A stretch of DNA of 64,000 nucleotides from Clostridium sp. C8-1-8 (GTDB lineage: Bacteria; Bacillota; Clostridia; Clostridiales; Clostridiaceae): NCBI RefSeq assembly GCF_009928445.1, contig NZ_JAABNO010000022.1, forward strand, positions 1 through 64,000, read 5' to 3'. This document shows positions 1-8,816 of the stretch, piece by piece. The notes below the pieces were generated by a model. The model was not told the DNA's origin and searched no databases. It saw only the letters and a list, made by a program, of their open reading frames with translations. The position numbers and the translations under genes were made by a program. How positions within the stretch are numbered: position 1 is the first letter of the stretch; the number at the start of each line of letters is the position of its first letter.

Positions 1-123
1 TAATATCCTTCAAATTCACATCTCCAAACATAGTTTTTATTTATTATAAGTGAAAATCTATGTTGAAATCATTGAATAATAGTTTCCAATAAAAGTATCA
101 CCAAAATTGCGAGAGAACCAGTT
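1..123 (-). pseudogene. decayed tail of a type I specificity (HsdS-like) sequence
   Basis: Downstream of the stop at 124 the three minus-strand frames hold short pieces that could continue the specificity domain only with several frameshifts. A short open stretch beginning with ATG at 31-29 reads MFGDVNLKDI and runs off the window edge. An F-G-D motif of this kind occurs in the central region of HsdS proteins, which suggests more specificity-subunit sequence to the left. This is inference from a very short stretch. Confidence 0.3.
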
Positions 124-1740
124 TTAAGTATAAATCAATAATGTTGTTCCTGCCTTAATTAATTTAACATTAGAGTTTTTTATCGCCAAGTCATTTATCT
201 TTTCTTTTGTATCAAAAATAACATTTCCATTCATTTCAGAAATTGATAACCAATTATGTTTAGCATTTATATAATATTCATTATTATTTCTTGAAGGAGT
301 TCCACCAATTTTTACATTACAGATTGTGCCAAGTTTTTTCTTTTCATATTTCCATTTAGGTAGTTTTTTTTTACTATTTAAACTAATTCCTTTTTCAAAG
401 TCAACCATATCAAAATTCATCATTCTTATTAAATCAGTAATTGAAACGTTTTTTCTCATGTGTTCATCGATAATTATATTTTCATTTAAGAATGCCTTGT
501 AAATATAACTATTAGCCTTCTTAGGATTTAACTGGTCATCTTCATCATATAGCTTTGTTCCATTAGGAAGCATTTTAATACCCTCATGACCTCTACGATT
601 GCTAAATTCATAACCAATGAAATTTTTTTCTTCTTGTTTTTCACCAACCTTAACAATAATCGTCTTTTGAGGATAAGCAAGTAAGAACTAAAGCATTTTG
701 TCCTTTTCTATTTCAAAAATTTTATCAAAGAACATTTTATCAAGCTTTACTTGTTGTTCCTGTAAAGAAAGTTCTTTAAATATTTTTTTATCCTTTAAGT
801 TTTTAATTTCTGTAAGATTATTAAACCATATAATATAGTCATTAAATAATTCAAGTGATTTAATTTTATCATTAGGTTTTCTTTGTATTAATGTAATATA
901 ATCATCAAAATTAATACCTTCAAACACTTCTTTTATGTATTTACTAAATGCTTTTTCTATGCCTAATACTGTAACATCTTTCGGTCTATCGAAAAACATA
1001 TTAATAGCATTATGAATATTGTGCCAATCGCTATCGGGTCTACGTTCTAAAAACAGAGTAACGGTGTTTGTACCTGTAGCCATAAAAGTATTTGACCCAA
1101 ACTCTGTTATTGCTTTTACATAAAAACTCTTTAATAAAATTTCTCTTGTAGCTATATATATACCCGTATTACTTAAAATAGAGCTTGGTAAAATAACTCC
1201 TGCCCATCCACCAACTTTTAAAAGTTGTTTCGTTCTTTCTATAAATAAGCATTCTATTTCAGAGCTGTTATCTGTAAGGCGGTCATATAATTCAAAGGAT
1301 TCATCTCCATATTTTACAGTAGATTTAAAAGCGGCTACGGAGTACGGCGGATTAGCTATAAGAATATCAAATTGTTCGTTGTTTTGTTTATTCTCCTTTG
1401 AAACTCCTTTAAGTTTTCCTCTAAAATCCTTTGACTTTATAAAATGGTCAAGTCCATTTGCTCGGATAATATTAGCTTCACCATCACCATTTAAGAAAGA
1501 ACTTACTTTTGTAGTCTTAACAAGGCGATAGTCTGCTTCAATACCGTAAACATAATCCTTTGCCCACCCAAATGGATTATATTTTGCCCAGATCTCTATA
1601 TTTTTTCTTGCTGATGGCTTTGCCTTACTTACATCAATTTCCTCTATTATTTTCTGAACCTGGTCCATATATTCAGTTAAAAAATGCCCACTACCTGTTG
1701 CATAATCAATAGCACTAGGCAAAACTTGTAAATCCATAAC
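124..1740 (-). pseudogene. N-6 adenine DNA methylase / specificity fusion, decayed remnant
   Basis: From about 1740 down to 124 the minus strand encodes part of an N-6 adenine methylase with an attached specificity domain. Motif I (DYATGSGHFL) and motif IV (NPPY) are clear, followed by the conserved FIGYEFSNRRGHEGIK stretch and a target-recognition-like start (KIGGTPSRNNNEYY). Three lesions are seen. The N-terminal region before motif I is missing, replaced by tnsC sequence. An amber codon at 690-688 interrupts the frame, and the same frame continues open on both sides (KML, stop, FLLAYPQK). The specificity domain then stops at 124, soon after it begins. Before decay this was probably a type I-like modification gene carried as transposon cargo. 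A functional methyltransferase is unlikely because target recognition is lost. Confidence 0.75.
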
Positions 1741-3114
1741 TAGACCTTCAACATTACTTCTTCGTTTCAGCTCAATAGTATTTTTTCTTTCCTTAAGTAG
1801 CTCTTCGATTTTTCCGCTTAACTCAATATCCTTCCTGTAATTAAAGGCAATCTTGTCTAAATTGATTGAAATGTCTTCATATGCTAAAATTTCTTCTTCA
1901 TTATTGGTTCTTAAGGCCTTAAGCATAGGCTGAATCATATGAAGATCTTCCTTAGAGGTAACCCTTAGTAATTCTCTACTTATTTTCTCTTTATCCTCAC
2001 TTATAGCCCTTTCCTGTGCCAATATAAATAAATTAACTGCCACTGCTGTGATACCTTGAGCTTCATCATAAAAAGTATCCTTTAATTCTTCTGTTAACTC
2101 AGTTTTTTCCCTTAAGCACTGAAAGTCCCAAAGGGTTTCTAAGAAGAAGTTCCACTCAGCACTATCCTTTGTCATTCTGTCCCACATTATTGCCCCTTCA
2201 CTGGCGGCTCTTCTAGCTTGCCTAAAGTTGCCTTTAAAGATTTTTTGAGCATTATTAGTACCGATTAGGACAGTTGGAATGCCTATGGTATTACTTAAGG
2301 TAACAAAGAAGTTTAACATTTCCTCTTTTTCATCCTTAGCCTTTAGTAGATGCTGAATTTCATCTATAACCAATACACCTATTCCATACATACTAGCTAG
2401 AGTGGTCATATGTAGCATCATTGAGGAAGTAACTCTATTAGAATATCCGAACTTATCTAAATATCTAGTGCCTAAGAGATCGTCAATTGCCTTAAAGAAG
2501 CTTTTGCATAGCGTTGCTAAGCTACCATCATGTGGACAATCAATCTTTAGCCAAACTATTTGCGTTCTACTAAAATTACTTCCTTTATACTCCTCATGTT
2601 TAATTATTTGCGGATACATCAATAACAATCTCTCAATAGCTGTGGTCTTACCAATTCCTGATATACCAATGATTGCTAGGCTATCTGCTGTAGAGCGTAT
2701 ATGCCTCATACTATCTTCTAAAACAGCATCTTCTGAGGCCTCAGCTCTTATTTGATTCAATATCTTTAATCTTTCTAAGAAGCTTTTATCTAGAGGATTT
2801 CTTGCTAAATACCCACGTCTAAGCAGCGTTGATAATCGTCTTTCAACAACAAAATGTATTGGCAGAGGTTGAACAAAGTTTTTAGCTCTTTTTATGATAT
2901 GATATCTTAAATTAGAAGGCTTTATTCTATCCTCGTTGCTTATTGTAGGTTCTATTGTGAAGCGATCCATGACTTCTTCCTCAAAAAATATAGGTGGTAA
3001 AGCTTCAATGAAAGGGTTTCCCATATACTCCTCCAATTGTTGCTCCTTATAACTTGCTCTTTCTACGTCTCCTTTTAAGATAACAATCTTTTTAACATCG
3101 TCCACGTCTCTCAT
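688..3114 (-). CDS. tnsC: TnsC-like AAA+ transposition ATPase, fused in frame to methylase remnant
   Basis: The first ~450 of 808 residues are a TnsC/TniB-type AAA+ ATPase, the regulator that links target selection to the TnsAB transposase. Walker A is GISGIGKTT (150-158) and Walker B is VLVIDE (247-252), followed by a sensor-like IGTNNAQ. From about residue 455 the protein changes to an adenine methylase fragment (motif I at 470-479, NPPY at 588-591) and ends at an amber codon in the middle of methylase sequence. E. coli TnsC is about 555 aa and its C-terminal end contacts TnsA/B, so the true TnsC end appears lost. The start overlaps the end of tnsB by 23 bases. A deletion that removed the tnsC 3' end, perhaps tnsD, and the methylase 5' end best explains the chimera; a natural fusion is less likely. 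Confidence 0.85.
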   Translation of the reverse strand: MRDVDDVKKIVILKGDVERASYKEQQLEEYMGNPFIEALPPIFFEEEVMDRFTIEPTISNEDRIKPSNLRYHIIKRAKNFVQPLPIHFVVERRLSTLLRRGYLARNPLDKSFLERLKILNQIRAEASEDAVLEDSMRHIRSTADSLAIIGISGIGKTTAIERLLLMYPQIIKHEEYKGSNFSRTQIVWLKIDCPHDGSLATLCKSFFKAIDDLLGTRYLDKFGYSNRVTSSMMLHMTTLASMYGIGVLVIDEIQHLLKAKDEKEEMLNFFVTLSNTIGIPTVLIGTNNAQKIFKGNFRQARRAASEGAIMWDRMTKDSAEWNFFLETLWDFQCLREKTELTEELKDTFYDEAQGITAVAVNLFILAQERAISEDKEKISRELLRVTSKEDLHMIQPMLKALRTNNEEEILAYEDISINLDKIAFNYRKDIELSGKIEELLKERKNTIELKRRSNVEGLVMDLQVLPSAIDYATGSGHFLTEYMDQVQKIIEEIDVSKAKPSARKNIEIWAKYNPFGWAKDYVYGIEADYRLVKTTKVSSFLNGDGEANIIRANGLDHFIKSKDFRGKLKGVSKENKQNNEQFDILIANPPYSVAAFKSTVKYGDESFELYDRLTDNSSEIECLFIERTKQLLKVGGWAGVILPSSILSNTGIYIATREILLKSFYVKAITEFGSNTFMATGTNTVTLFLERRPDSDWHNIHNAINMFFDRPKDVTVLGIEKAFSKYIKEVFEGINFDDYITLIQRKPNDKIKSLELFNDYIIWFNNLTEIKNLKDKKIFKELSLQEQQVKLDKMFFDKIFEIEKDKML

Positions 3115-5257
3115 CCCTTTTCCTTTTGAGCATTTCCATTAGTCTATCCTTACTCGAACTCTCCTTAACTTCTGGTTCCTCGCTGAGTTTTGGTAATTCT
3201 ATCACCTCAGCCAAAGCTTCAGCCTTTTCCTCAACAATTACAAAGGCTTCTTTAGCTCTATTAATTTCCTTTTCAACCGCTCGATTGCTTTTTATACCTT
3301 GAAGTTTTTTATTTTTGCTTACACTTCGATCTATTTCCTTGATACTTTCTTTTTTAGCAGCCTTAACTATTTTTTCTATCTCACTGTCTAAATCAAGACT
3401 TAACTGATTCTGTTTATTTTTCTCCAGTTCTCGAAGCTCAGAGATAAGTTCAAGATTATATATAATTTCTTCTAGTATGCAATCCTTATATTGCATACTT
3501 GGCTCCAAAAGATGACAGGCTTCAAATCTTCTTCCATCATCCTTTAGTATGTAGATATTATTCATATTCCTTGGATCATAAACTACCTCTAGGCTCCTTA
3601 CCTTGGATTTTATAAACCACTGTTCTTCAATTGCTTTTTGAGAACCATAGTATAATCCTTTAAACCTTATACCAGCTCTAGATATACTTGCACGACCCTT
3701 TGGAAGTACATTTAGTCTCAATAACTCTCTATCAGCTAGTCTCAAGCGACCTTTCTTATTTTCTATTCCCCAATTCCATAGTTGTGAAGGAATAGCCACC
3801 AAATTGTCTCTTAGCATTTCCTTTTCCATAGGATATTTATCAATAACCTTATTATTATGGTAGAGTACAAGATTGATATATATTTTTGTAAACTCTTCTA
3901 GGGTAAGCGTTGCATCTAATCTATAATCAGGATCTCCTCTTTTTCTAAATTCCTTTTGAATTGCTCCAGGCGTCATATGTTTTAATTTTATATTTAGGGT
4001 TCTAAAGCTTCGCTCCACAATTCCCTTGAGGTCGCCTCTATAGGGTGAAGTATTTTCTATTTTTACGTTTAGATTATTAATTAAGTTCTCTACAGAATAC
4101 CCTTTAAATTCGCCGCCATCAGCTATTATGATGTCTGGTAAGTGCTTAGCTGGCCATTGTTCTTCTGTAATATCAATACCATAGCCTTTACAAAACTCTA
4201 CCTTGTCAGCGAGCATATTATCAAGCGCCATCATGGCACCAATCCAAGAGGGACCTTCTAAGCCCACATATATACCAGTTACAAGCCTTGAAAAAACATC
4301 TATTATTGCATAAACTATAGGTCTTCCTATAATTCTATTTCTATCAAGAGAGCTTACCAAATAAACGTCTGCAACAGTAGCATCAACCTGAAATCTCGTA
4401 CCTGGACCATCCGTTTCTAAGGTTGAATTACTTAAAAGCTCTCTACTATTTAATTCAAACGCCTTAGCACCTTCTCGAAGTATGATATCCTGCTTCGGAT
4501 CTTCAACCTTCTTAAACCAGTAATAAAACTGTTCATAGGTTGGTATTCTAGCCTTATCCCAAACCTTATATTTCTTTTCACCCGCTTCTACTACTTGGTC
4601 AGAGAAAAAATCTCTAAGTATAAAGTTATAGGTTTGCTTAAGCGTTATCTTTTTACTATTTCTATAGTATCTATTTACTGCTAACTCAAACTGCTTCTTT
4701 ATAGCTTCTGTGATATTTATGCCTATTATAGTGTCACCGCTGAAGGTAGCTTTTTTCGGTCTACCAACCTTTGTATCTTCCGTAAGCTTTCTATCCTTGC
4801 CTTTTCCTCCAGAGTTCTTGTAATCTGGTAATAAGGAATTTTTATTCATTCCTCTTTGCCAAAACCTACTGATAGCTCTTCGTAAGCTTATTTCTGGTAT
4901 TCCAGAAGCAGCTACTAAAGCTTCTATGGTACGCTTTCTAGTGTTTGGCATTAGCAGTTCTAAAGGCTTACTTTCCCAGAGCTCATTTATTAAATTCCAA
5001 TATGTATCTCTTTTTTCTCTTTGTGTGGCGGTTAGCTTAGCTTCATCAATATTTCTTAAATAGGGATCAGTAACTTTAATTAATACATTAGTAGCTAGCT
5101 CCTCCTCAATTTTACTTAGCCTTTCCCATTTAGGTGTACCTAAAACTACATCTATATTGACATAAGCAAACTGCTCTTGTACTTCATCAATATAAATTAC
5201 TCTAATTCTCTCACCTTTTTCATCTGCATATTTAAAGACTGTATTGTCTAATATCAT
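3092..5257 (-). CDS. tnsB: TnsB-like DDE transposase of a Tn7-like element
   Basis: This 721-residue protein matches TnsB: an N-terminal helical/HTH region, an rve-type integrase core and a C-terminal beta-barrel (Mu B-like) part ending in a charged, coiled-coil-like tail. The DDE residues are visible in order as the first D in QVDATVAD, the D in IIADGGEF and the E in KGIVERSFRTLN, so the catalytic core looks intact. TnsB binds the transposon ends and cuts and joins the 3' strands. The start codon overlaps the tnsA stop (ATGA-type overlap) and the end overlaps tnsC, a translationally coupled tnsABC order. The four repeats at 6471-6550 are its likely binding sites. Confidence 0.93.
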   Translation of the reverse strand: MILDNTVFKYADEKGERIRVIYIDEVQEQFAYVNIDVVLGTPKWERLSKIEEELATNVLIKVTDPYLRNIDEAKLTATQREKRDTYWNLINELWESKPLELLMPNTRKRTIEALVAASGIPEISLRRAISRFWQRGMNKNSLLPDYKNSGGKGKDRKLTEDTKVGRPKKATFSGDTIIGINITEAIKKQFELAVNRYYRNSKKITLKQTYNFILRDFFSDQVVEAGEKKYKVWDKARIPTYEQFYYWFKKVEDPKQDIILREGAKAFELNSRELLSNSTLETDGPGTRFQVDATVADVYLVSSLDRNRIIGRPIVYAIIDVFSRLVTGIYVGLEGPSWIGAMMALDNMLADKVEFCKGYGIDITEEQWPAKHLPDIIIADGGEFKGYSVENLINNLNVKIENTSPYRGDLKGIVERSFRTLNIKLKHMTPGAIQKEFRKRGDPDYRLDATLTLEEFTKIYINLVLYHNNKVIDKYPMEKEMLRDNLVAIPSQLWNWGIENKKGRLRLADRELLRLNVLPKGRASISRAGIRFKGLYYGSQKAIEEQWFIKSKVRSLEVVYDPRNMNNIYILKDDGRRFEACHLLEPSMQYKDCILEEIIYNLELISELRELEKNKQNQLSLDLDSEIEKIVKAAKKESIKEIDRSVSKNKKLQGIKSNRAVEKEINRAKEAFVIVEEKAEALAEVIELPKLSEEPEVKESSSKDRLMEMLKRKRDERRGRC

Positions 5258-6084
5258 GATATCTTAAACTCCTCTTTTAAAGCCTCCTGAGACAATTCAA
5301 CCTCAATATGCTGATCTAACTTTAGTGCCTGGTTAAGCTCAACTTTAATTATTTTTCTAGCTAAAAGATGTTTAAAGATTGATATTCCCGTACCCTTTAA
5401 CAGCGACATTTCTTTATCAAATCTGGTTGAAATAGTTCTTATGGTTTCTGTGGTCCCAATAATTCTCCTTATATATTCTAAAACTAAATCAAAAATTTCT
5501 ACCTTATCTATATTTTCAAAAGCATCGATTTCTTCTAGATTGTAATAACTACTAAAGAACATTATGTTTTCAGCAATAGTCTTATCTATATCAGCTTCAG
5601 TAACTATACCCCAGCTAATTCCTTTTCTTTCCCAATACACCTTTTCTATCTCAAATTTTTCTATAGTTCTTCTATCTAATAGTTTATCCTTATCCTTTAT
5701 AGTCCTAGCCACGTCATATTTATTATCCTCCTGCTGAAGGGTTATTAAAAAATCTGTAGTCATAACTATATACTCTCCAGTTCCAGGTTCTCTTGGATGT
5801 TCAAGCCCTAATTCCAAAGCAATACTTAAGGTTTCCTCCATAGGAAGTGAATATTGCTCTCTAACATCAAACACCTTATCTGAATACTCCAATAAATACA
5901 GATAGTTTCGTTCTAGGTCTGATAATAATTCATGCTGCCTATCAGTCTTTATTCCCTTAAATCTAGAACGTCTACCCAGAGAGGGAACCTCTTGAATTTT
6001 GATCCAAGGGGTATACTCCTTACCGAAGCCTTGCCCCCTACCTTCTTGCTGCTTTTTCTCAATACTTTTCTTTTTTACTGCCAT
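5254..6084 (-). CDS. tnsA: TnsA-like endonuclease of a Tn7-like element
   Basis: TnsA cuts the 5' strands at the transposon ends, so TnsA plus TnsB gives cut-and-paste movement. Visible features are a conserved acidic residue in the LERNYLYLLEYSD segment, the D of TTDFLI, and basic residues in ARTIKDKDK. These fit the restriction-enzyme-like E...D...K core, followed by a C-terminal domain that would contact TnsC. The reading frame is open to an ATG at 6102, but a GGGAGG sits 6 bases before the ATG at 6084, so the 276-residue start is chosen. It is the first gene inside the right transposon end, transcribed away from glmS as in Tn7. Confidence 0.9.
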   Translation of the reverse strand: MAVKKKSIEKKQQEGRGQGFGKEYTPWIKIQEVPSLGRRSRFKGIKTDRQHELLSDLERNYLYLLEYSDKVFDVREQYSLPMEETLSIALELGLEHPREPGTGEYIVMTTDFLITLQQEDNKYDVARTIKDKDKLLDRRTIEKFEIEKVYWERKGISWGIVTEADIDKTIAENIMFFSSYYNLEEIDAFENIDKVEIFDLVLEYIRRIIGTTETIRTISTRFDKEMSLLKGTGISIFKHLLARKIIKVELNQALKLDQHIEVELSQEALKEEFKIS

Positions 6085-6169
6085 TTGAAGCCTCCCATCC
6101 ATCGTTTATTAAACTCTCTACCCAAGGTTTAAATATCTACAAATTCAAAATTTTTTGATAATTATATAT

Positions 6170-6203
6170 AAAAAAATTTGCTAAAGTGCTCTTCTTTAGT
6201 AAA
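6170..6203 (-). terminator. Rho-independent terminator upstream of tnsA
   Basis: On the minus strand a 10-bp stem (TTTACTAAAG with CTTTAGCAAA, one mismatch) has a 7-base loop and is followed by seven T. It lies between the transposon end and tnsA and also forms the 3' part of a structured element shared with 37603-37695. Confidence 0.7.
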
Positions 6204-6251
6204 TTTTTGCGCATCTGCCTTTTCTGAACGTATGTGAAGAAATTCTGGCAG
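6177..6251 (-). other. conserved two-hairpin element, copy A
   Basis: Read on the minus strand this is a CTGCC/GGCAG-closed hairpin (6251-6215) whose inner arms pair TTTCT with AGAAA, then ATGCGCAAAAA, then CACTTTAGC and a T-run. The same order occurs at 37695-37603 with paired changes in the stem (TTTCC/GGAAA). It could be a small RNA, an attenuator or a small mobile hairpin. I do not recognise the family. Confidence 0.5.
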
Positions 6252-6353
6252 GCGACATATTTCTCTTTTTTTATATTCTTTCGCTTACATCAATAAATAA
6301 GCATTTAAACATACTTACTCTTAATTTCTTCTGAAATATTAATTTATAAAGAA

Positions 6354-6392
6354 TAAAAAAATGCACACTCTCACTTAAGTGAGAATGTGCAT
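6354..6392 (-). terminator. terminator inside the transposon right end
   Basis: ATGCACA and TGTGCAT enclose CTCTCACTT/AAGTGAGA, giving a nearly perfect ~15-bp stem followed by seven T on the minus strand. It should stop glmS transcripts that cross the transposon end before they reach tnsA. Confidence 0.8.
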
Positions 6393-6470
6393 TTAAATTA
6401 CTTATTATATTTTGTTTTAATCTTTATACTACACATCTCGAGTATAGTATTGTCTTCCTACTAAAATTCT

Positions 6471-6555
6471 ATTCAAACTTTGTTTTAAAAGATCAATCTT
6501 TATTTTAAATGTTCAAACTTTATTTTAATAGATCAAACTTTGTTTTAAACCCACA
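6471..6555 (-). repeat. Tn7-like right end with four TnsB-type binding repeats
   Basis: Four directly abutting 20-bp repeats occupy 6471-6490, 6491-6510, 6511-6530 and 6531-6550. On the plus strand they share the core TCAAACTTTRTTTTAAW (second copy TCAATCTTT). The outer boundary, read on the minus strand, is TGTGGG (6555-6550), the same terminal hexamer known for Tn7. Tn7's right end also has four closely packed TnsB sites. A weaker fifth half-site (TTTGTTTTAA) is at 6411-6420. The end lies 25 bp from the glmS stop. Confidence 0.88.
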
Positions 6556-6580
6556 AGGGCAAAAGAACCGTCCCTATATC
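6556..6580 (-). other. attTn7-equivalent insertion site downstream of glmS
   Basis: Exactly 25 bases separate the glmS stop codon (6583-6581) from the transposon terminal base (6555), the spacing known for TnsD-directed Tn7 insertion. The five bases next to the end (AGGGC on the plus strand, 6556-6560) are the expected target duplication. The second copy would be at the left end outside the window, so it cannot be confirmed here. Confidence 0.8.
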
Positions 6581-8407
6581 CTACTCTACAGTAACTGATT
6601 TAGCTAAGTTTCTTGGCTTATCAACGTCGCAGCCTTTTTTAACTGCAGTGTAGTAAGCTAATATTTGTAGAGGTATTACTGAAAGCACTGGAGCTAGTAT
6701 TGACATTACCTTAGGGATGTAGATTGTTGCATCTACTGTCTTCTCTATCTCTGTTTGGCCTTCCATTGCTATACCTAGTACCTTAGCGCCTCTTGTTTTT
6801 ACTTCTCTGATGTTACTTACCATCTTGTCATATAGATCACTTTGAGTAGCAAGTGCTATAACTGAAGTTCCTTCTTCGATTAGAGCTATTGTACCATGCT
6901 TTAATTCTCCACCAGCGTATGCTTCTGAGTGAATATATGATATTTCCTTAAGCTTTAGTGATCCTTCCATTGCTACTGCATAGTCAAGACCTCTTCCTAG
7001 GTAGTATACATCTTTGTGCTTATAGATCTCATCTACGAAAGCTTTAATTGGTTCTATATCATTTAGTATTTCAGCAGTTTTTTCTGATAGGTTCAATAAA
7101 CCGTCTTTTATCTTTTCTATTTCAGTAGCTCTTACTGTGTTTTTAGCTTCTGCCATGTAAAGAGCTATTATATATAATGCTATTAGCATTGTGATATAAG
7201 CTTTAGTTGAAGCTACTGCTATTTCTGGTCCAGCCCAAGTATAGAATACATCATCTGCTTCTCTAGAGATTGAACTTCCTACAACATTTGTTATAGCTAT
7301 TATTCTAGCTCCCTTTTCTTTAGCAAGTCTTAAAGCTGCTAAAGTATCTGCTGTTTCACCAGATTGGCTGATGCAGATCATAAGAGTCTTTTCTGTTATA
7401 AGTGGGTTTCTGTATCTAAATTCTGATGCTACATCTATTTCTACTGGTATCTTAGCAAGTCTTTCTATAACATACTTTCCAACTACACCTGAGTGGTAAG
7501 CTGTTCCACAAGCTATTATATATATTCTATCGAAGTTTTCTATTTGTTCTTTTGTTAAATGAATACCATCAATCTTAATCTTTTCACCTTTAACTATTCT
7601 TGAAGTTAAAGTATCTTTGATAGCCTTTGGTTGTTCATATATTTCTTTTATCATGAAGTGGTCATAGCCACCTTTTTCAGCTGCATCTATATCCCAAGTT
7701 ACATGGAATACTTGTTTATCTACCTTATTTTTGTTTTCATCGTATATTGTAATTCCGCTCTTTGTCATTACAACAAACTCTTTATCTTCTAGCAAATAAA
7801 CATCTCTAGTACTGTTAAGTACTGCTGGTATATCTGAAGCTATGAAGCTTTCTTTTTCCCCTACTCCAATTACTAATGGACTGTCTTTTCTTACTGCTAC
7901 TATTTTATCAGGATCATTCTTAGCAATAACTCCTAGTGCGTAGCTTCCTTCCATTCTCTTAGTTGCTTTGATTACTGCATCTTCAAGATTGCCTTCGAAG
8001 TAGTAGTCTACTAAATGAGGTATAACTTCAGTATCTGTTTCTGATACAAACTTATATCCTTCTGATATTAACCATTCTCTTAGTACTATATAGTTTTCTA
8101 TAATACCATTGTGAACTACTGCTATAGTTCCATCTTGGTTGCTATGAGGATGTGAGTTTAAATCTGATGGTTCTCCATGAGTAGCCCATCTTGTATGACC
8201 TATTCCCATACTGCTTGCAAAGTCTTTGTCTAAAACTTTATCCTTAAGGTTAGAAAGTCTTCCTCTACACTTTTCGATCTTTATTTCTCCGTTTTCAACT
8301 ATTGCTATACCTGATGAATCATAGCCTCTATATTCAAGCTTGCTTAATCCCTCAACTAAAATTGGTGTTGCTTTCTTTTCTCCTAAATAACCTACTATTC
8401 CACACAT
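6581..8407 (-). CDS. glmS: glutamine-fructose-6-phosphate aminotransferase (isomerizing)
   Basis: GlmS makes glucosamine-6-phosphate from fructose-6-phosphate and glutamine, the first committed step to UDP-GlcNAc and peptidoglycan. The protein is 608 residues, the normal length. It begins MCGIVGYLG, with Cys2 as the amidotransferase nucleophile, followed by the GATase II domain and two SIS sugar-isomerase domains (SQSGETADT and the C-terminal half). It ends LAKSVTVE, the conserved tail whose coding sequence is read by TnsD in Tn7 systems. Expression is predicted to be controlled by the self-cleaving ribozyme in its leader (8737-8590). A Tn7-like element is inserted just downstream and has replaced the native 3' flank. 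Confidence 0.97.
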   Translation of the reverse strand: MCGIVGYLGEKKATPILVEGLSKLEYRGYDSSGIAIVENGEIKIEKCRGRLSNLKDKVLDKDFASSMGIGHTRWATHGEPSDLNSHPHSNQDGTIAVVHNGIIENYIVLREWLISEGYKFVSETDTEVIPHLVDYYFEGNLEDAVIKATKRMEGSYALGVIAKNDPDKIVAVRKDSPLVIGVGEKESFIASDIPAVLNSTRDVYLLEDKEFVVMTKSGITIYDENKNKVDKQVFHVTWDIDAAEKGGYDHFMIKEIYEQPKAIKDTLTSRIVKGEKIKIDGIHLTKEQIENFDRIYIIACGTAYHSGVVGKYVIERLAKIPVEIDVASEFRYRNPLITEKTLMICISQSGETADTLAALRLAKEKGARIIAITNVVGSSISREADDVFYTWAGPEIAVASTKAYITMLIALYIIALYMAEAKNTVRATEIEKIKDGLLNLSEKTAEILNDIEPIKAFVDEIYKHKDVYYLGRGLDYAVAMEGSLKLKEISYIHSEAYAGGELKHGTIALIEEGTSVIALATQSDLYDKMVSNIREVKTRGAKVLGIAMEGQTEIEKTVDATIYIPKVMSILAPVLSVIPLQILAYYTAVKKGCDVDKPRNLAKSVTVE

Positions 8408-8589
8408 AAAAAAATCTTCCTTTCATATTTAGATATACGTACCATAATCATATGAAATATTTTATCCATGGAAGGCTGCATTTATTTAAGCACTTTCAAC
8501 CTTAGATATTAAATTATATATTAAACTTATAATTTCTAAAGCTGAAGCGATGCTTGTAAGATATCTTCACATTAATTTTTTTTGATATC

Positions 8590-8737
8590 TTAATACCCGT
8601 CTGGATTTGTTCTAAAAATCACTTTTTAGTTTTGCCAGACTTTAACGGTAGTATCATACCGTGAGGCACCCGCTGATAAATCGATACTCCTCATCCTCGT
8701 CAGGTTAAATATCACACAAAATTTAACCCCTTGCGCT
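8590..8737 (-). ncRNA. glmS ribozyme (glucosamine-6-phosphate-activated self-cleaving riboswitch)
   Basis: The minus strand shows the family landmarks in order: AAAGCGC at the cleavage site (cut expected just 5' of the G at 8736), GACGAGG, a GAGUAUCGA segment, CAGCGGGUGCC, CACGGU...ACCGUUAAAGUCUGGCAAAA, and a closing CCAGACGGG. This matches the known glmS ribozyme core, including P2.1, the GlcN6P pocket and the P3/P4 region. It is followed by a further AAGATATC...GATATCTT hairpin (8595-8550) and about 180 bases of leader before the glmS start. Confidence 0.93.
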
Positions 8738-8816
8738 TTAAACTAATATATTACTTCTATCCTCCTTTTACTTCTTAAAATTACAATTATGGTCTCTTCA
8801 GCCTTCACAATTTTAT

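Noticed and set aside
1..6102. CRISPR-associated or other RNA-guided transposition system
   Set aside because: Only tnsA, tnsB and tnsC plus methylase remnants are present; no cas gene, tniQ or array is visible, and the glmS site fits ordinary TnsD targeting.
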